In this document: positions 18,076 to 27,696 of the stretch, in pieces | Layout: every line of letters begins with the position of its first letter | Numbering within the stretch: position 1 is the stretch's first letter | Source of the DNA: an uncultured Acinetobacter sp. | GTDB taxonomy: Bacteria; Pseudomonadota; Gammaproteobacteria; Pseudomonadales; Moraxellaceae | Direction of reading: 5' to 3' | Assembly (NCBI GenBank): GCA_913777945.1 | Contig: CAJYTY010000010.1 | Span: 62,001-126,000, forward strand | Length of the DNA: 64,000 nt | Made by a program: the position numbers and the translations under genes | Notes under the pieces: model-generated | Database searches by the model: none | The model's input: the letters and a program-made list of their open reading frames with translations, nothing else | What the model was told of the DNA's origin: nothing

Positions 18076-19494
18076 ATGAGTGTACAACAACCAAAGTTTG
18101 AATTGCGCGATGAAGATGAGCTTTCTTTAGATTTGATTGAAGCACAATATGCCTTAAGAGATAGCCAAGATAAAAAAAATGCAAAAAGTGTTCTGATTTT
18201 AGTAAGTGGCATTGAATTAGCGGGGAAAGGCGAGGCAGTTAAGCAATTACGTGAATGGTTAGATCCACGCTATTTAAGAGTTAAAGCAGATGCACCACGG
18301 TTATTAACGACCTATCAAACCTTTTGGCAGTCTTATACGCGTTTTATTCCTGCCGAAGGTCAGATCGTGGTGATGTTTGGGAATTGGTACAGTGACTTGC
18401 TTTCAACCGCGATGCATGTGTCAAAACCATTGGATGAAACAATGTTTGATGCTTATATTGATCAGATGCGTTCATTCGAACATGACTTACAGCATAATAA
18501 TGTACATGTGGTCAAAGTTTGGTTTGATCTATCTTGGAAGTCTTTACAAAAACGCTTAGACCAAATCGATGCGTCCGAACAACATTGGCATAAATTACAT
18601 GGTTTAGATTGGCGCAATAAAAAACAATACGATACTTTGCAGGAGTTAAGCCAAAGATTTACCGATGATTGGTTTGTGATTGACGGTGAAGATGAAGCTC
18701 TACGTGATCAATGTTTTGCTCAATACATATTACAAACCTTGCAAGAGTTGCCTGACCATCAAACTAAAGTCACGGAAAAATGGCAACAAGCACAGATTCC
18801 CACAGCACTGTTAGAACCTTCAAAACAAAGCTTAGATAAAGATGACTACAAAGAGGAATTGAACAAATTAACCAAAAAAGTTGCTGATGCATTACGTTAC
18901 GATGAACGAAAAGTGATTGTTGCTTTTGAAGGTATGGATGCTGCAGGTAAAGGGGGAGCGATAAAAAGAATTGTTAAAAAATTAGATCCACGTGAATATG
19001 AAATTCATAGTATTGCTGCACCTGAACGTTATGAATTACGCCGTCCTTATTTGTGGCGTTTTTGGAATAAGCTGAATGATGGCGGGAAAATTACCATTTT
19101 TGATCGTACATGGTATGGTCGTGTTTTGGTTGAGCGGATCGAAGGTTTTGCTTCAGTCGTTGAATGGCAACGTGCTTATAATGAAATTAATCGGTTTGAG
19201 GAAAATTTGGTTGATAGTCAAACCGTGATTGTAAAAATTTGGCTTGCAATCAGTAAGGATGAACAAGAAGTTCGATTTAAAGATCGTGAACAAACCCCAC
19301 ATAAGCGTTTCAAGATTACTGAAGAAGATTGGCGTAATCGTGATAAATGGGACGATTATTTAAAAGCTGCTGCAGATATGTTCGAACGAACCAACACAGA
19401 TTATGCACCATGGTATGTAATCGCTACGGATGATAAAAATACAGCACGGATCGAAGTTTTAAAGGCGATTTTAAAACAACTCAAGGCGGATTAA
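18076..19494 (+). CDS. pap: Polyphosphate:AMP phosphotransferase (tandem PPK2 domains)
   Basis: A 472-residue class II PPK2 enzyme that phosphorylates AMP to ADP with polyphosphate. Two PPK2 domains are visible. Domain 1 (about 20-235) has Walker A GIELAGKGE but a degenerate Walker B region (MFGNWYSDLL). Domain 2 (about 250-472) has intact Walker A GMDAAGKGG and Walker B FDRTWYGRVL, so it is the likely catalytic half. Size and architecture match the enzyme described from A. johnsonii 210A. It is monocistronic with its own promoter region. Confidence 0.94.
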   Translation: MSVQQPKFELRDEDELSLDLIEAQYALRDSQDKKNAKSVLILVSGIELAGKGEAVKQLREWLDPRYLRVKADAPRLLTTYQTFWQSYTRFIPAEGQIVVMFGNWYSDLLSTAMHVSKPLDETMFDAYIDQMRSFEHDLQHNNVHVVKVWFDLSWKSLQKRLDQIDASEQHWHKLHGLDWRNKKQYDTLQELSQRFTDDWFVIDGEDEALRDQCFAQYILQTLQELPDHQTKVTEKWQQAQIPTALLEPSKQSLDKDDYKEELNKLTKKVADALRYDERKVIVAFEGMDAAGKGGAIKRIVKKLDPREYEIHSIAAPERYELRRPYLWRFWNKLNDGGKITIFDRTWYGRVLVERIEGFASVVEWQRAYNEINRFEENLVDSQTVIVKIWLAISKDEQEVRFKDREQTPHKRFKITEEDWRNRDKWDDYLKAAADMFERTNTDYAPWYVIATDDKNTARIEVLKAILKQLKAD

Positions 19495-19503
19495 ACCGCC
19501 TTG
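19482..19503. terminator. Hairpin between convergent pap and DUF697-like gene
   Basis: CAAGGCGG/CCGCCTTG form a perfect 8-bp GC-rich stem with loop ATTAAA; the pap TAA is inside the loop. No T run follows on either strand, so strength is uncertain. Confidence 0.5.
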
Positions 19504-19519
19504 TCGTCATCAAATATTA

Positions 19520-20026
19520 TTAAGCCACAATAGTACTGCGACTTTTTTGTTGAATTCGTTTAGCAAGGTTATAGCAATCTTGAATATGTGCTTCAGTAAT
19601 TTTACGCATCATGAAATAACCAAGGCTTGCAGCAACCAATTGTCCACCTAAAGGAATAAACTTGGTCACTTGCTTGGTGGCAATTTTCGTGAAAAAGCCA
19701 TTAAAAGATTTTTTCATTGCAGTGCGCGCCACCACAAAACCTGAAAATTCGAAACCTCGTTTACGTAGCTCATCCCAATGCACTTTTTTGGTTTCAGGAT
19801 CATAGACACTGATATGTTCAGGTGCTAAACCAAAACGCGCATTAATATAAGGAATAATCTGAGTGAGCATCCCCAAATCAACGACCACATCAAAAAATGG
19901 GATGGGTACAATCGCTGCGCCTGCAGACCAATATGCACGATTTTTGGTAAGTGCCAAACACTCTTCGCGAATTTGCTCCAAATTTAAGCTTGGATCAATC
20001 GAATCAGGAATTTTTTCAATTTTCAT
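19520..20026 (-). CDS. DUF697-like membrane-associated protein, function unknown
   Basis: A 168-residue protein from the preferred ATG (MKIEKIPDSI). Two hydrophobic stretches, GAAIVPIPFFDVVVDLGMLT and FIPLGGQLVAASLGYFMM, flank a soluble middle. Such Pro/Gly-containing helices are seen in DUF697/EcsC-like proteins, sometimes linked to small GTPases. The family assignment is tentative and there is no GTPase neighbour. Confidence 0.6.
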   Translation of the reverse strand: MKIEKIPDSIDPSLNLEQIREECLALTKNRAYWSAGAAIVPIPFFDVVVDLGMLTQIIPYINARFGLAPEHISVYDPETKKVHWDELRKRGFEFSGFVVARTAMKKSFNGFFTKIATKQVTKFIPLGGQLVAASLGYFMMRKITEAHIQDCYNLAKRIQQKSRSTIVA

Positions 20027-20208
20027 AAAGTTATACCTAAAGTCTATCCCTCGATAGTACATTCAATCGTATTGAGTGGTGAATTTCAAAACAATTTATT
20101 TATTTCCTTGTGTGTTTAACGTGACATAGTTATATGAAGTTGTATAGTGATAAATATGTACGTTTTCGTGCAATACAATAAGCATTCCTGATGAGGTCAT
20201 ATTCGTAG

Positions 20209-23200
20209 ATGGGTATTCATGTTATTCAAAGTCAACGCCTTGAAGTGTTATTACAAGGTGTGATGGCATCAATCACCCAACCGAGTTCTTCTCCATTTCA
20301 GGTATTTAAAACTCAGCATTTTATTGTTCCCAGTCCTGCACAAGAAAAATGGTTGACGCAGAAAATTGCCGAACAACAAGGCATGACTGCCAACTATCAA
20401 TTTCATCAACGCATTCGTGGTTTTCAGTGGTATGCATACCAGCAAGTATTAGAAAATAAAGAACAAGTGCGTAAAGCCAATATTCCGCGGTTGATTTTAA
20501 AGTGGCGTATTCATCAAGCTTTACAGCCTTTTATTCAATCCGATCAGAATACTTTGGCGCAAACACATCCCTTATATTCGATTGTGCAGCGGATTTATGC
20601 CAGTGCCGATCAACTGCAACAAGGCACTGAAAAACAACTAAAAAAACAAAGTATGCTGTATTGGGTGGCGGAGCAAGTTTCGCAGCTGTTTAACAACTAC
20701 ATGATTTATCGCGGTCATTGTCAACGCGGCTGCCAAAGCAATTGTACCTGTGCGGGGAATTGGCTATCGACTTGGGGACAGAATAAAGCCTTAAATATCG
20801 AACAATTGATTGCGCATACGGATCAACAAACTTCAGCCTTTAGCTTACAACAAACCGAACAATTAGAAGCTTGGCAGCGTTGGTTGTGGCAAAACTACTT
20901 TCATGATGATTTTGTTGAAATACAAAGCATTGATGCTGATTTCTGGCAGCTTCTAGACAATGAGCAGACACGATCACGAGCTTTGGCACAATTGCCGAGT
21001 CAGGTGGTTGTATTTACGATTTTAGATTTACCACCGAGCCAACTGCAATTTTTACGTCGTTTGGGACAGTATCTGGATGTGGTGATTCTGCACTATAACC
21101 CATCGCAGGAATATTGGGCGGACAGTGTCGATCCACTCTGGAAAAAGCGTTATGACCTCGGCGTGAAAGAGCGCTATATCGCCAAACATCCCCATGCCAG
21201 TGATGCAGACATTACCGCATTCTTCGACAGTTTTAGTCTGGGGTTTAATGCCTTAAATCGAGAGTCTCGACATCCATTGCTGACCCGTTTGGGCAAGCAG
21301 GCACGTGACCACTTTTCACTGTTGTCGCAACTGGCAACTGGAGATGAAGGTAAGTGGGTCGATGCCTTTGTAGAGCAGTTTCCTGAAACGCTACTCGGTA
21401 AGATTCAGTCTGATATTTTCTATTTAGCTGAACCTCAGCCTCAGCAATATGAACTTGCGCCTGAGGACGAGTCAATTCAGATTCATGTTTGCCATTCCAG
21501 TGTACGACAGCTCGAAGTCTTAAAAGAGCAGTTGCTGCATTGGCTGTCTCAAACAGATACCACACCGCGTCGCCCAAGTGATGTGCTGGTTTTGACCCCG
21601 AATCTGGCTGAACTTGAGCCCTTGATCCGCAGCGTGTTCCCTGCGGTTGCAAATGAACATGAAGTGTTCTTACCTGTAAAAATTGCAGGGGTGGCGCAGC
21701 TAGATGCGTTAAATGCATGGCGTGCTGTACTTGGGCGATTGCAATTGACACAGGGTCGTTTTACGCAGGATGACTTTGCTGATTGGCTCAATCTTTCCGC
21801 GACGCAACAACGTTATGGATTGGATTATACGCAGGCACAACGGATTTTGAGTTTACTCGATGATGCTGGCTTTAAGCGTGGTTTGGATGCTGAACATTTA
21901 AAACAAACGCTCAGTGATGACGACCAAGACTATCGTTATAGTTTTAAATTTGCTCTCGATCGTTTGGCGCTTGGGATTGCCGTGCCTGCCCATGTGATGG
22001 TGCAGGAGATGCTCAGTTATGCTTTGGTACAGCCAAGTGATTTTGAACTGATTGGGATTCTGATTCAGATCTATCGTGATATAGCGCAACGACGTGATTG
22101 GCTGCTGGCACATGAGCAAGGACAGCGGTTGCCTGTTGAAGTCTGGTTACAACGGATCAAACAGGATGTGCAAGAGTTTGAACAAGCCGATGTGGTTGCT
22201 TTAAAAGCAATCCGTGAAATTATTCAGAAGCAAGAACGTATGCTGACTTTGGCCAGCTATTATGAAGATACCGAAACCCAGTTACGTCAAATTTCCTTGC
22301 CTTTGCCTTATATTGTTGAGGAAATTCAACGCACTTTAGAAAGCCAGTCTGCGCAAGTTGAACCGACAGGACAAATCACCTTTAGTCAGATTGGACAGAT
22401 TCGTCCGATTCCTTATCGGCTGATTGTACTGTTGAATTTGGATACAGGTAAATTTCCAAATCGCGACAGTCATATTCCGTTTGATTTGATGGATGCACTG
22501 CGTCAGCAATTGGGTGATCGTTCTCGTTTGGAGGATGATCAAGGGGCATTTTTGGATGCCATCTTATTGGCACAAGAACAGGTTTGGCTGTTTTATAATG
22601 GCTTTGATCTCAATGATGGCGAAGTCAGAGAGCCATCCAGTGTGTTGCAGGGGTTCCGCGAGCATTTGGCTTTGATTGTAAAACCGACTAGCCGTGAAGA
22701 TGGTCCTCCTTTATCCGAAGCGGATTTAGCCGGATTGGATGCTTTGCAAGTCCCGGCACAGCTTTATCCATTGTATCATTTACATCGTTTACAACCGTTC
22801 GATCCACTCGGCTTTGTTGCGGATCGACCTGTGCGCTTCCAAGACCAATGGTTTAAGGTCGCATTACAGATTCAGCAAGTCAAAGGTGAGCGGCAGGCGT
22901 GGGCCAATACTGCCTATCCTGTTGAACAAAATGAAATGATTATTTTGGAGAGTCAGCAATGGATTCAAGATATCAGTTTCCCTGCGCGGCTGTATTTAAA
23001 GACCTTAGGTGTGGAAAATTTAACCGCACAAGCATCGCTTGATCAAGCTGAACCATTATTACTCGATGGTCTCGGTAAATATGCCATTCGACATTTTTTA
23101 CAGCAGCAGGATGACCAGCTCTCTCCAAGTCTTTTGCAAGATCAGTTGCCCGTTGGCAAAGTTCAGCACAGTGCTTGGCAGCAAAGTCGCTTAGAGCAGC

Positions 23201-23847
23201 AACGCTTGTTGGAGCGCTTGCAGCAATATGCCCCAGCACCGACTGAAACCACGCAACGGGTTTGGCGGGTCTCGAAACAATTACAAATCGCCTGTGTGAC
23301 TCCGAAACAACTAACCCAAGATTGGGTCAGTTTGGAGGCGTCAAGTGCACGTGCCAAGCGCTTTGCCAAAGTCTGGCTGGAATATCTGCTTTGGTTGGCG
23401 CTAATCAATAGTGACGCTGCTACAGAGAAGCGTCGAATTGTAGTGTTTAGCGATCAGATGGTGATTTGTGAAGGCTTAAGTTCACAACAGGCACAGCATT
23501 ATTTAAAGGCATGGTTACAGCTTTGGCACGATGCACAGCAGCAGCCTGTGGTCTTGCCTGCTGCCTTAGTGTTAAAGCCTTTAGAAAAGGGCAAGCAATA
23601 TGAGTGGATTGAGCTGGATTCAACTCAGGTGTTAACTGAAGAGAGTCAAAAGCAAGTATTGAAAGACTGGAATGATACGGGGGATTTCTCGGGTTTTGAT
23701 ATGACCCAGAATGAGGCCTGTAAATTGCACCGTGATTGGCAGTTCATTTTGCAGGAACAAGATGCAACCGCTTTATTGCAGTATGCCTGTGACCATTATT
23801 CTTATGCTTTATATCAACCGATTTTTGAATTTTTACGGGTGGAGTAA
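20209..23847 (+). CDS. recC: Exonuclease V (RecBCD) subunit RecC
   Basis: A 1212-residue protein of RecC length (E. coli 1122). RecC is the inactive-helicase subunit that splits the duplex and recognises Chi. Supporting blocks are the N-terminal HFIVPSPAQEKWLTQKIAEQ, GFQWYAYQQV, VFTILDLPPSQLQFLRRLGQ, the ILVEEI-like region LPYIVEEIQRTLE and IGQIRPIPYRLIVLLNLDTGKFPNRD. It begins a recC-recB-recD cluster; the ptrA found between these genes in E. coli is absent. Three bases separate it from recB. Confidence 0.95.
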   Translation: MGIHVIQSQRLEVLLQGVMASITQPSSSPFQVFKTQHFIVPSPAQEKWLTQKIAEQQGMTANYQFHQRIRGFQWYAYQQVLENKEQVRKANIPRLILKWRIHQALQPFIQSDQNTLAQTHPLYSIVQRIYASADQLQQGTEKQLKKQSMLYWVAEQVSQLFNNYMIYRGHCQRGCQSNCTCAGNWLSTWGQNKALNIEQLIAHTDQQTSAFSLQQTEQLEAWQRWLWQNYFHDDFVEIQSIDADFWQLLDNEQTRSRALAQLPSQVVVFTILDLPPSQLQFLRRLGQYLDVVILHYNPSQEYWADSVDPLWKKRYDLGVKERYIAKHPHASDADITAFFDSFSLGFNALNRESRHPLLTRLGKQARDHFSLLSQLATGDEGKWVDAFVEQFPETLLGKIQSDIFYLAEPQPQQYELAPEDESIQIHVCHSSVRQLEVLKEQLLHWLSQTDTTPRRPSDVLVLTPNLAELEPLIRSVFPAVANEHEVFLPVKIAGVAQLDALNAWRAVLGRLQLTQGRFTQDDFADWLNLSATQQRYGLDYTQAQRILSLLDDAGFKRGLDAEHLKQTLSDDDQDYRYSFKFALDRLALGIAVPAHVMVQEMLSYALVQPSDFELIGILIQIYRDIAQRRDWLLAHEQGQRLPVEVWLQRIKQDVQEFEQADVVALKAIREIIQKQERMLTLASYYEDTETQLRQISLPLPYIVEEIQRTLESQSAQVEPTGQITFSQIGQIRPIPYRLIVLLNLDTGKFPNRDSHIPFDLMDALRQQLGDRSRLEDDQGAFLDAILLAQEQVWLFYNGFDLNDGEVREPSSVLQGFREHLALIVKPTSREDGPPLSEADLAGLDALQVPAQLYPLYHLHRLQPFDPLGFVADRPVRFQDQWFKVALQIQQVKGERQAWANTAYPVEQNEMIILESQQWIQDISFPARLYLKTLGVENLTAQASLDQAEPLLLDGLGKYAIRHFLQQQDDQLSPSLLQDQLPVGKVQHSAWQQSRLEQQRLLERLQQYAPAPTETTQRVWRVSKQLQIACVTPKQLTQDWVSLEASSARAKRFAKVWLEYLLWLALINSDAATEKRRIVVFSDQMVICEGLSSQQAQHYLKAWLQLWHDAQQQPVVLPAALVLKPLEKGKQYEWIELDSTQVLTEESQKQVLKDWNDTGDFSGFDMTQNEACKLHRDWQFILQEQDATALLQYACDHYSYALYQPIFEFLRVE

Positions 23848-23850
23848 GAC

Positions 23851-26800
23851 ATGAACTCGAAGTATCCCGTGTCTTATCAGCCGATTGGTGATATTCAATT
23901 TGAAGGGCTGCATTTAATCGAAGCCTCCGCGGGGACAGGTAAAACCTATACACTATCCAGTTTGATGGTGCGGATTTTCTTAGAGAAATATCTACCTAAT
24001 CAGGTGATTGCCACCACCTTTACCCGTGCTGCAGCCGCAGAACTCAAAACGCGTATTCGTTTACGTTTGGTCGAAATCCTTGAGTTTTTAGAGCCTTTCC
24101 GTGATGTATTGGAACAAGATATTCAGGTCAAGGCATTACAAGAAACTGATCCGTTAAAACAACAGGTCTTACAAAACTTTGCGCCACGAATTGCCTATGC
24201 CAGTGAACGGCTCAAATTGGTCATCGATCAATTGGATGAATTGTTTGTTGGAACCTTGGATAGTTTTAGTCAAAAGCTATTGCGTGAGTTTGCCTTTGAA
24301 AGTGGCAAAATCGAACGCGCTGAAATCACAGAGGATGCCAAAAGCTATACCCGTCAATTAATTCATGATGTGTTGCGGGAATGGATTCAGACCCAACCAC
24401 AGCAAGTGATCAATGCGTTGTATAGCGTGGGTGGGTTGAAAAGTGTCGATCATTTTGTCGGGATGGTGGAAAGCTCGCTGAATTTTAGCTCGGCACAATT
24501 TAAACTGCCTGCCATGCCTGAGATTGAGTTGGCTCAGTTGCAGCAGTGGCAACTGCAAGCACAGCAGATTGACCTGAGCAGCTTGGCTGAATACTTTCAG
24601 TTAGAGGGCGCCTATTATGCACATATCAATGGTGCTTCTTTCCGTAATAATGCCTTTCATAGACTGTTTACAGAATCCTTGCCGCCTTTATTAACTGCAC
24701 TCAATAGTCCTGAGAATATACAGATCTTTGATGTCTATTTTGCCGATGCACGTGATGCGGTATTTAAGTTTTTAGACAAACTCGAAGCACAAAAAATTTT
24801 TAAGAAATGTCCTGCGGAAATTGCCGAGGGCTTCTATCAACATCCATGTGTGTTGCAACTGCAACAGCTGTTTCAAGCTGTGCAGCAGACTCAGCAAGAA
24901 TTTGAGCAGTTACAGGTCTATTTGAAAGCCTATTTATGTGTTGAAGTTAAAAAACGCTTACCACAAGTGTTGCAGCAAAAAGGAGAGACCACCTTTGCTC
25001 AGCAAATTAAAACCCTGTCTGAAGCTTTAAAAGGTGAGCAAGGACAAGCTTTCGCGGTATTTGTACAGTCACGCTATCCATTGATTCTGGTGGATGAGTT
25101 TCAGGATACCAACCAAGACCAAGATGATATGTTAGCCAGTATCTGGCGTCATCCACAGCGTTATCAAAAGGGCTGCATGATTATGGTGGGCGACCGTAAA
25201 CAGGCGATTTATGGTTTCCGTGGCGGAGATATGTTGACTTTCCTGAATGCCTATCAAGATATTATGGCCAAACAGGGGCGTGAGTATAAGTTGGTGCATA
25301 ACCACCGTTCGGTGAAAGAGCTGGTTGAAGTGGTAGATGTGCTGTTTCAGCGCCAGATCGATTTTGGTGAGCAGGTCAGTTATGACCCGATTCAAGCGGG
25401 TTCACGTCCACACCCCGCATTGATTGAAAATGCCCAACCCAATCTAATGCCGTTGCGCTGGTTGCATTTGCAAGAGGGCAATGAGCAGGCCACACAGGTG
25501 GCATGGCAGATTCAGCACTTACTCAACCAATCGTATTTAAAGCAATTGTACTTAGAGGGTGATGTCTCGACTGCGATTGATGAAGATGATATTGCCATTC
25601 TTTCGCGTAGCCATCGCCAACTGGATGAAGTGCAATATGTACTGGAACGCATGGGGATTCGGGTCAATCGACCATCGAAACGCAGTGTGTTTGATTCCAG
25701 CATTGCACAGGATGTAGGGGCCCTGCTCACGGCGCTGCTTCATCCCTATGATGAAGCCAAGCTCAAACGGGCTTTACTTAGCCGTTTATTTGGCTTTGAT
25801 CTAGCTCGATTATTGGCCCTAGAACAAAGTGCAGAAGGCTTGAGCGATTATATTCAGCAGTTTGATGACATACGTGAAATGTGGCTGAATCAGGGCTTTT
25901 TATCGGCATGGCAGCGTTGCTTAAATCAGTTTGGTCTTTGGCAGCAACTGGTAGCCACACAAAGTAAAGATAATGAACGTGCCGTGGTGAATCTACGCCA
26001 CCTCACTGATCTCTTGAGCCAGCACAGTGAACATGTACAAGGGATGCAAAACCTGTATCACTGGTATTTAAAACAATTAAATTCACCAAGTGATCGTGAT
26101 TGGGAGCTTGAACACAAGCTGTCCAGTGAAGCGGGCGTGCAACTGATGACGATTCATCAGTCCAAAGGCTTAGAGTTTAAAATCGTGTTTTTACTGGGGG
26201 CGAATAAGGCCTTTGCTGAAGTACAGAAAACACTGAATTTTTCTACCACTGAAATCCAGTTGCCTGAGACGGGTCAAATACGGACACAAAGGGTGGTGGC
26301 CGTGGCGGATAAAAACTTTTTACAGCAAACTGAGCTGGATCAACATCAGCAACGCGCTTTAGCGGAACAAAACCGGTTGTGGTATGTGGCGCTGACACGT
26401 GCCAGCCATCGGATCTATGCGGTGTTTGAACCAGAAAAAGGCGATAAAAATAAATTTTCAGGTTTGGCTTTTTGGAAGAATCAAGGTGACAACTTTCAAC
26501 ATCCCTATAGTACCGATGCTGCGCTGATCTTAGAGCGACCACAAGCCTTACAGATGCAACAAACCCAACAACAGCATGTGCTGTTGGCCCAAACACTGCC
26601 GACACAACGTTTTTATGCACGAGGGAAAACCAGTTTTAGTTATTTGGCACAGCATTTAAAGCATAAGGCGACTCGCGCTGATCGATTGGCCAATATCGAT
26701 ACCGATTTTGAGCAAGCAGAAGATGAGTTGAATCTTGCAGAATTGGAAAATAAAGCCATGGCTCAGCCGATTGCTTGGATTAAACAGTATTTCCCGAAAG

Positions 26801-27564
26801 GGACTTTGGCGGGCAATTTCCTGCATGAGATTTTTGAGCAGATTGATTTTCAGCAACCCCAAACCTGGGTAGAAGACATTCGCCGTCGTTTTAAAAATAC
26901 CTATCAAGGCTTATGGTTAGAGCTGTTACAACAGTATCAACTGCATTTCCCAGAACAAGAAAATGGCGAGCAACAACTGTATCAATGGATTGCTGATTGG
27001 CTCAATGAAGTATTACACACGCCACTTAATCAGGGCTTTCAGTTAAAGCAATTAGCTACAGGGCAATATCTGTCGGAATGTCCATTCTATCTGGCTTTAT
27101 CGGATCGAGTACTGGCGATGCAACGTGTACAGCAGCTATTTGAGGAATACGGCATCGAAATGCCTGAGTTACTTGAGGCTAAATCTGCCCGTTACTTGAA
27201 TGGCTCCATTGACTTGGTTTATTTCGATGGCCAGCGTTACCATATTGCCGATTATAAGAGTAATTATCTGGGGGCAGAGCAACTGGATTATCAGGCTACT
27301 CAAATTGCAGAAAGTATGTCGCTGTCGAGTTATTGGTTACAAGCGGCATTGTATCTGGTGGCATTGCATCGTTATCTGTCAGTGAAATTGCAGGATTATG
27401 AGATGCAGCAGCATTTAGGTGGTGCATCATATCTGTATTTGCGCGGCATGAATGGGCAGGCGCAGCAAGGCTGTTACTACTGGAAGCCTGAGGATGAGTT
27501 TATCTTGCGTCTGGATGCAATACTTGGATATTTTTCTGAGGATAAAGCTGGAAAAATGGTGTAG
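23851..27564 (+). CDS. recB: Exonuclease V (RecBCD) subunit RecB
   Basis: A 1237-residue 3'-5' helicase and nuclease. Helicase motifs are Walker A EASAGTGKTYTLSS (about 26-39), TFTRAAAAELKTR, LILVDEFQDTNQDQDDML, GDRKQAIYGFRGGD, TIHQSKGLEFKIVFL and RLWYVALTRASHRIY. The C-terminal nuclease signature is in LNGSIDLVYFDGQRYHIADYKSNYLG, giving the D...DYK active site. The ribosome binding site GGAG overlaps the recC stop, so expression is coupled. Confidence 0.97.
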   Translation: MNSKYPVSYQPIGDIQFEGLHLIEASAGTGKTYTLSSLMVRIFLEKYLPNQVIATTFTRAAAAELKTRIRLRLVEILEFLEPFRDVLEQDIQVKALQETDPLKQQVLQNFAPRIAYASERLKLVIDQLDELFVGTLDSFSQKLLREFAFESGKIERAEITEDAKSYTRQLIHDVLREWIQTQPQQVINALYSVGGLKSVDHFVGMVESSLNFSSAQFKLPAMPEIELAQLQQWQLQAQQIDLSSLAEYFQLEGAYYAHINGASFRNNAFHRLFTESLPPLLTALNSPENIQIFDVYFADARDAVFKFLDKLEAQKIFKKCPAEIAEGFYQHPCVLQLQQLFQAVQQTQQEFEQLQVYLKAYLCVEVKKRLPQVLQQKGETTFAQQIKTLSEALKGEQGQAFAVFVQSRYPLILVDEFQDTNQDQDDMLASIWRHPQRYQKGCMIMVGDRKQAIYGFRGGDMLTFLNAYQDIMAKQGREYKLVHNHRSVKELVEVVDVLFQRQIDFGEQVSYDPIQAGSRPHPALIENAQPNLMPLRWLHLQEGNEQATQVAWQIQHLLNQSYLKQLYLEGDVSTAIDEDDIAILSRSHRQLDEVQYVLERMGIRVNRPSKRSVFDSSIAQDVGALLTALLHPYDEAKLKRALLSRLFGFDLARLLALEQSAEGLSDYIQQFDDIREMWLNQGFLSAWQRCLNQFGLWQQLVATQSKDNERAVVNLRHLTDLLSQHSEHVQGMQNLYHWYLKQLNSPSDRDWELEHKLSSEAGVQLMTIHQSKGLEFKIVFLLGANKAFAEVQKTLNFSTTEIQLPETGQIRTQRVVAVADKNFLQQTELDQHQQRALAEQNRLWYVALTRASHRIYAVFEPEKGDKNKFSGLAFWKNQGDNFQHPYSTDAALILERPQALQMQQTQQQHVLLAQTLPTQRFYARGKTSFSYLAQHLKHKATRADRLANIDTDFEQAEDELNLAELENKAMAQPIAWIKQYFPKGTLAGNFLHEIFEQIDFQQPQTWVEDIRRRFKNTYQGLWLELLQQYQLHFPEQENGEQQLYQWIADWLNEVLHTPLNQGFQLKQLATGQYLSECPFYLALSDRVLAMQRVQQLFEEYGIEMPELLEAKSARYLNGSIDLVYFDGQRYHIADYKSNYLGAEQLDYQATQIAESMSLSSYWLQAALYLVALHRYLSVKLQDYEMQQHLGGASYLYLRGMNGQAQQGCYYWKPEDEFILRLDAILGYFSEDKAGKMV

Positions 27565-27602
27565 ATAAAGTGCGTGATTTTAAATTAAACAAAAGCTTAG
27601 AT

Positions 27603-27674
27603 TGTGAATAACTCTGTTCATAACCTTGTGGACAAGCGTGTGGGTAAGTTTGAGGATAACTCTGTGGACAAACA
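27603..27674 (+). repeat. Six-copy 12-bp tandem array of DnaA-box-like sequences
   Basis: TGTGNATAA-like 9-mers begin at exactly 27603, 27615, 27627, 27639, 27651 and 27663. The first (TGTGAATAA) matches the DnaA-box complement fully and the other five have one mismatch each. The 12-bp consensus is close to TGTGGATAACTC. All are in the same orientation. The array spans the space between recB and the first ATG of recD and is in frame with the recD reading frame. Confidence 0.8.
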
Positions 27675-27696
27675 AATTGGTGATCAGTCAGCACAA

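Noticed and set aside
21245..21751. A 168-codon open frame antisense to recC
   Set aside because: It lies fully within recC, has no ribosome binding site or domain, and is explained by the codon bias of the real gene on the other strand.
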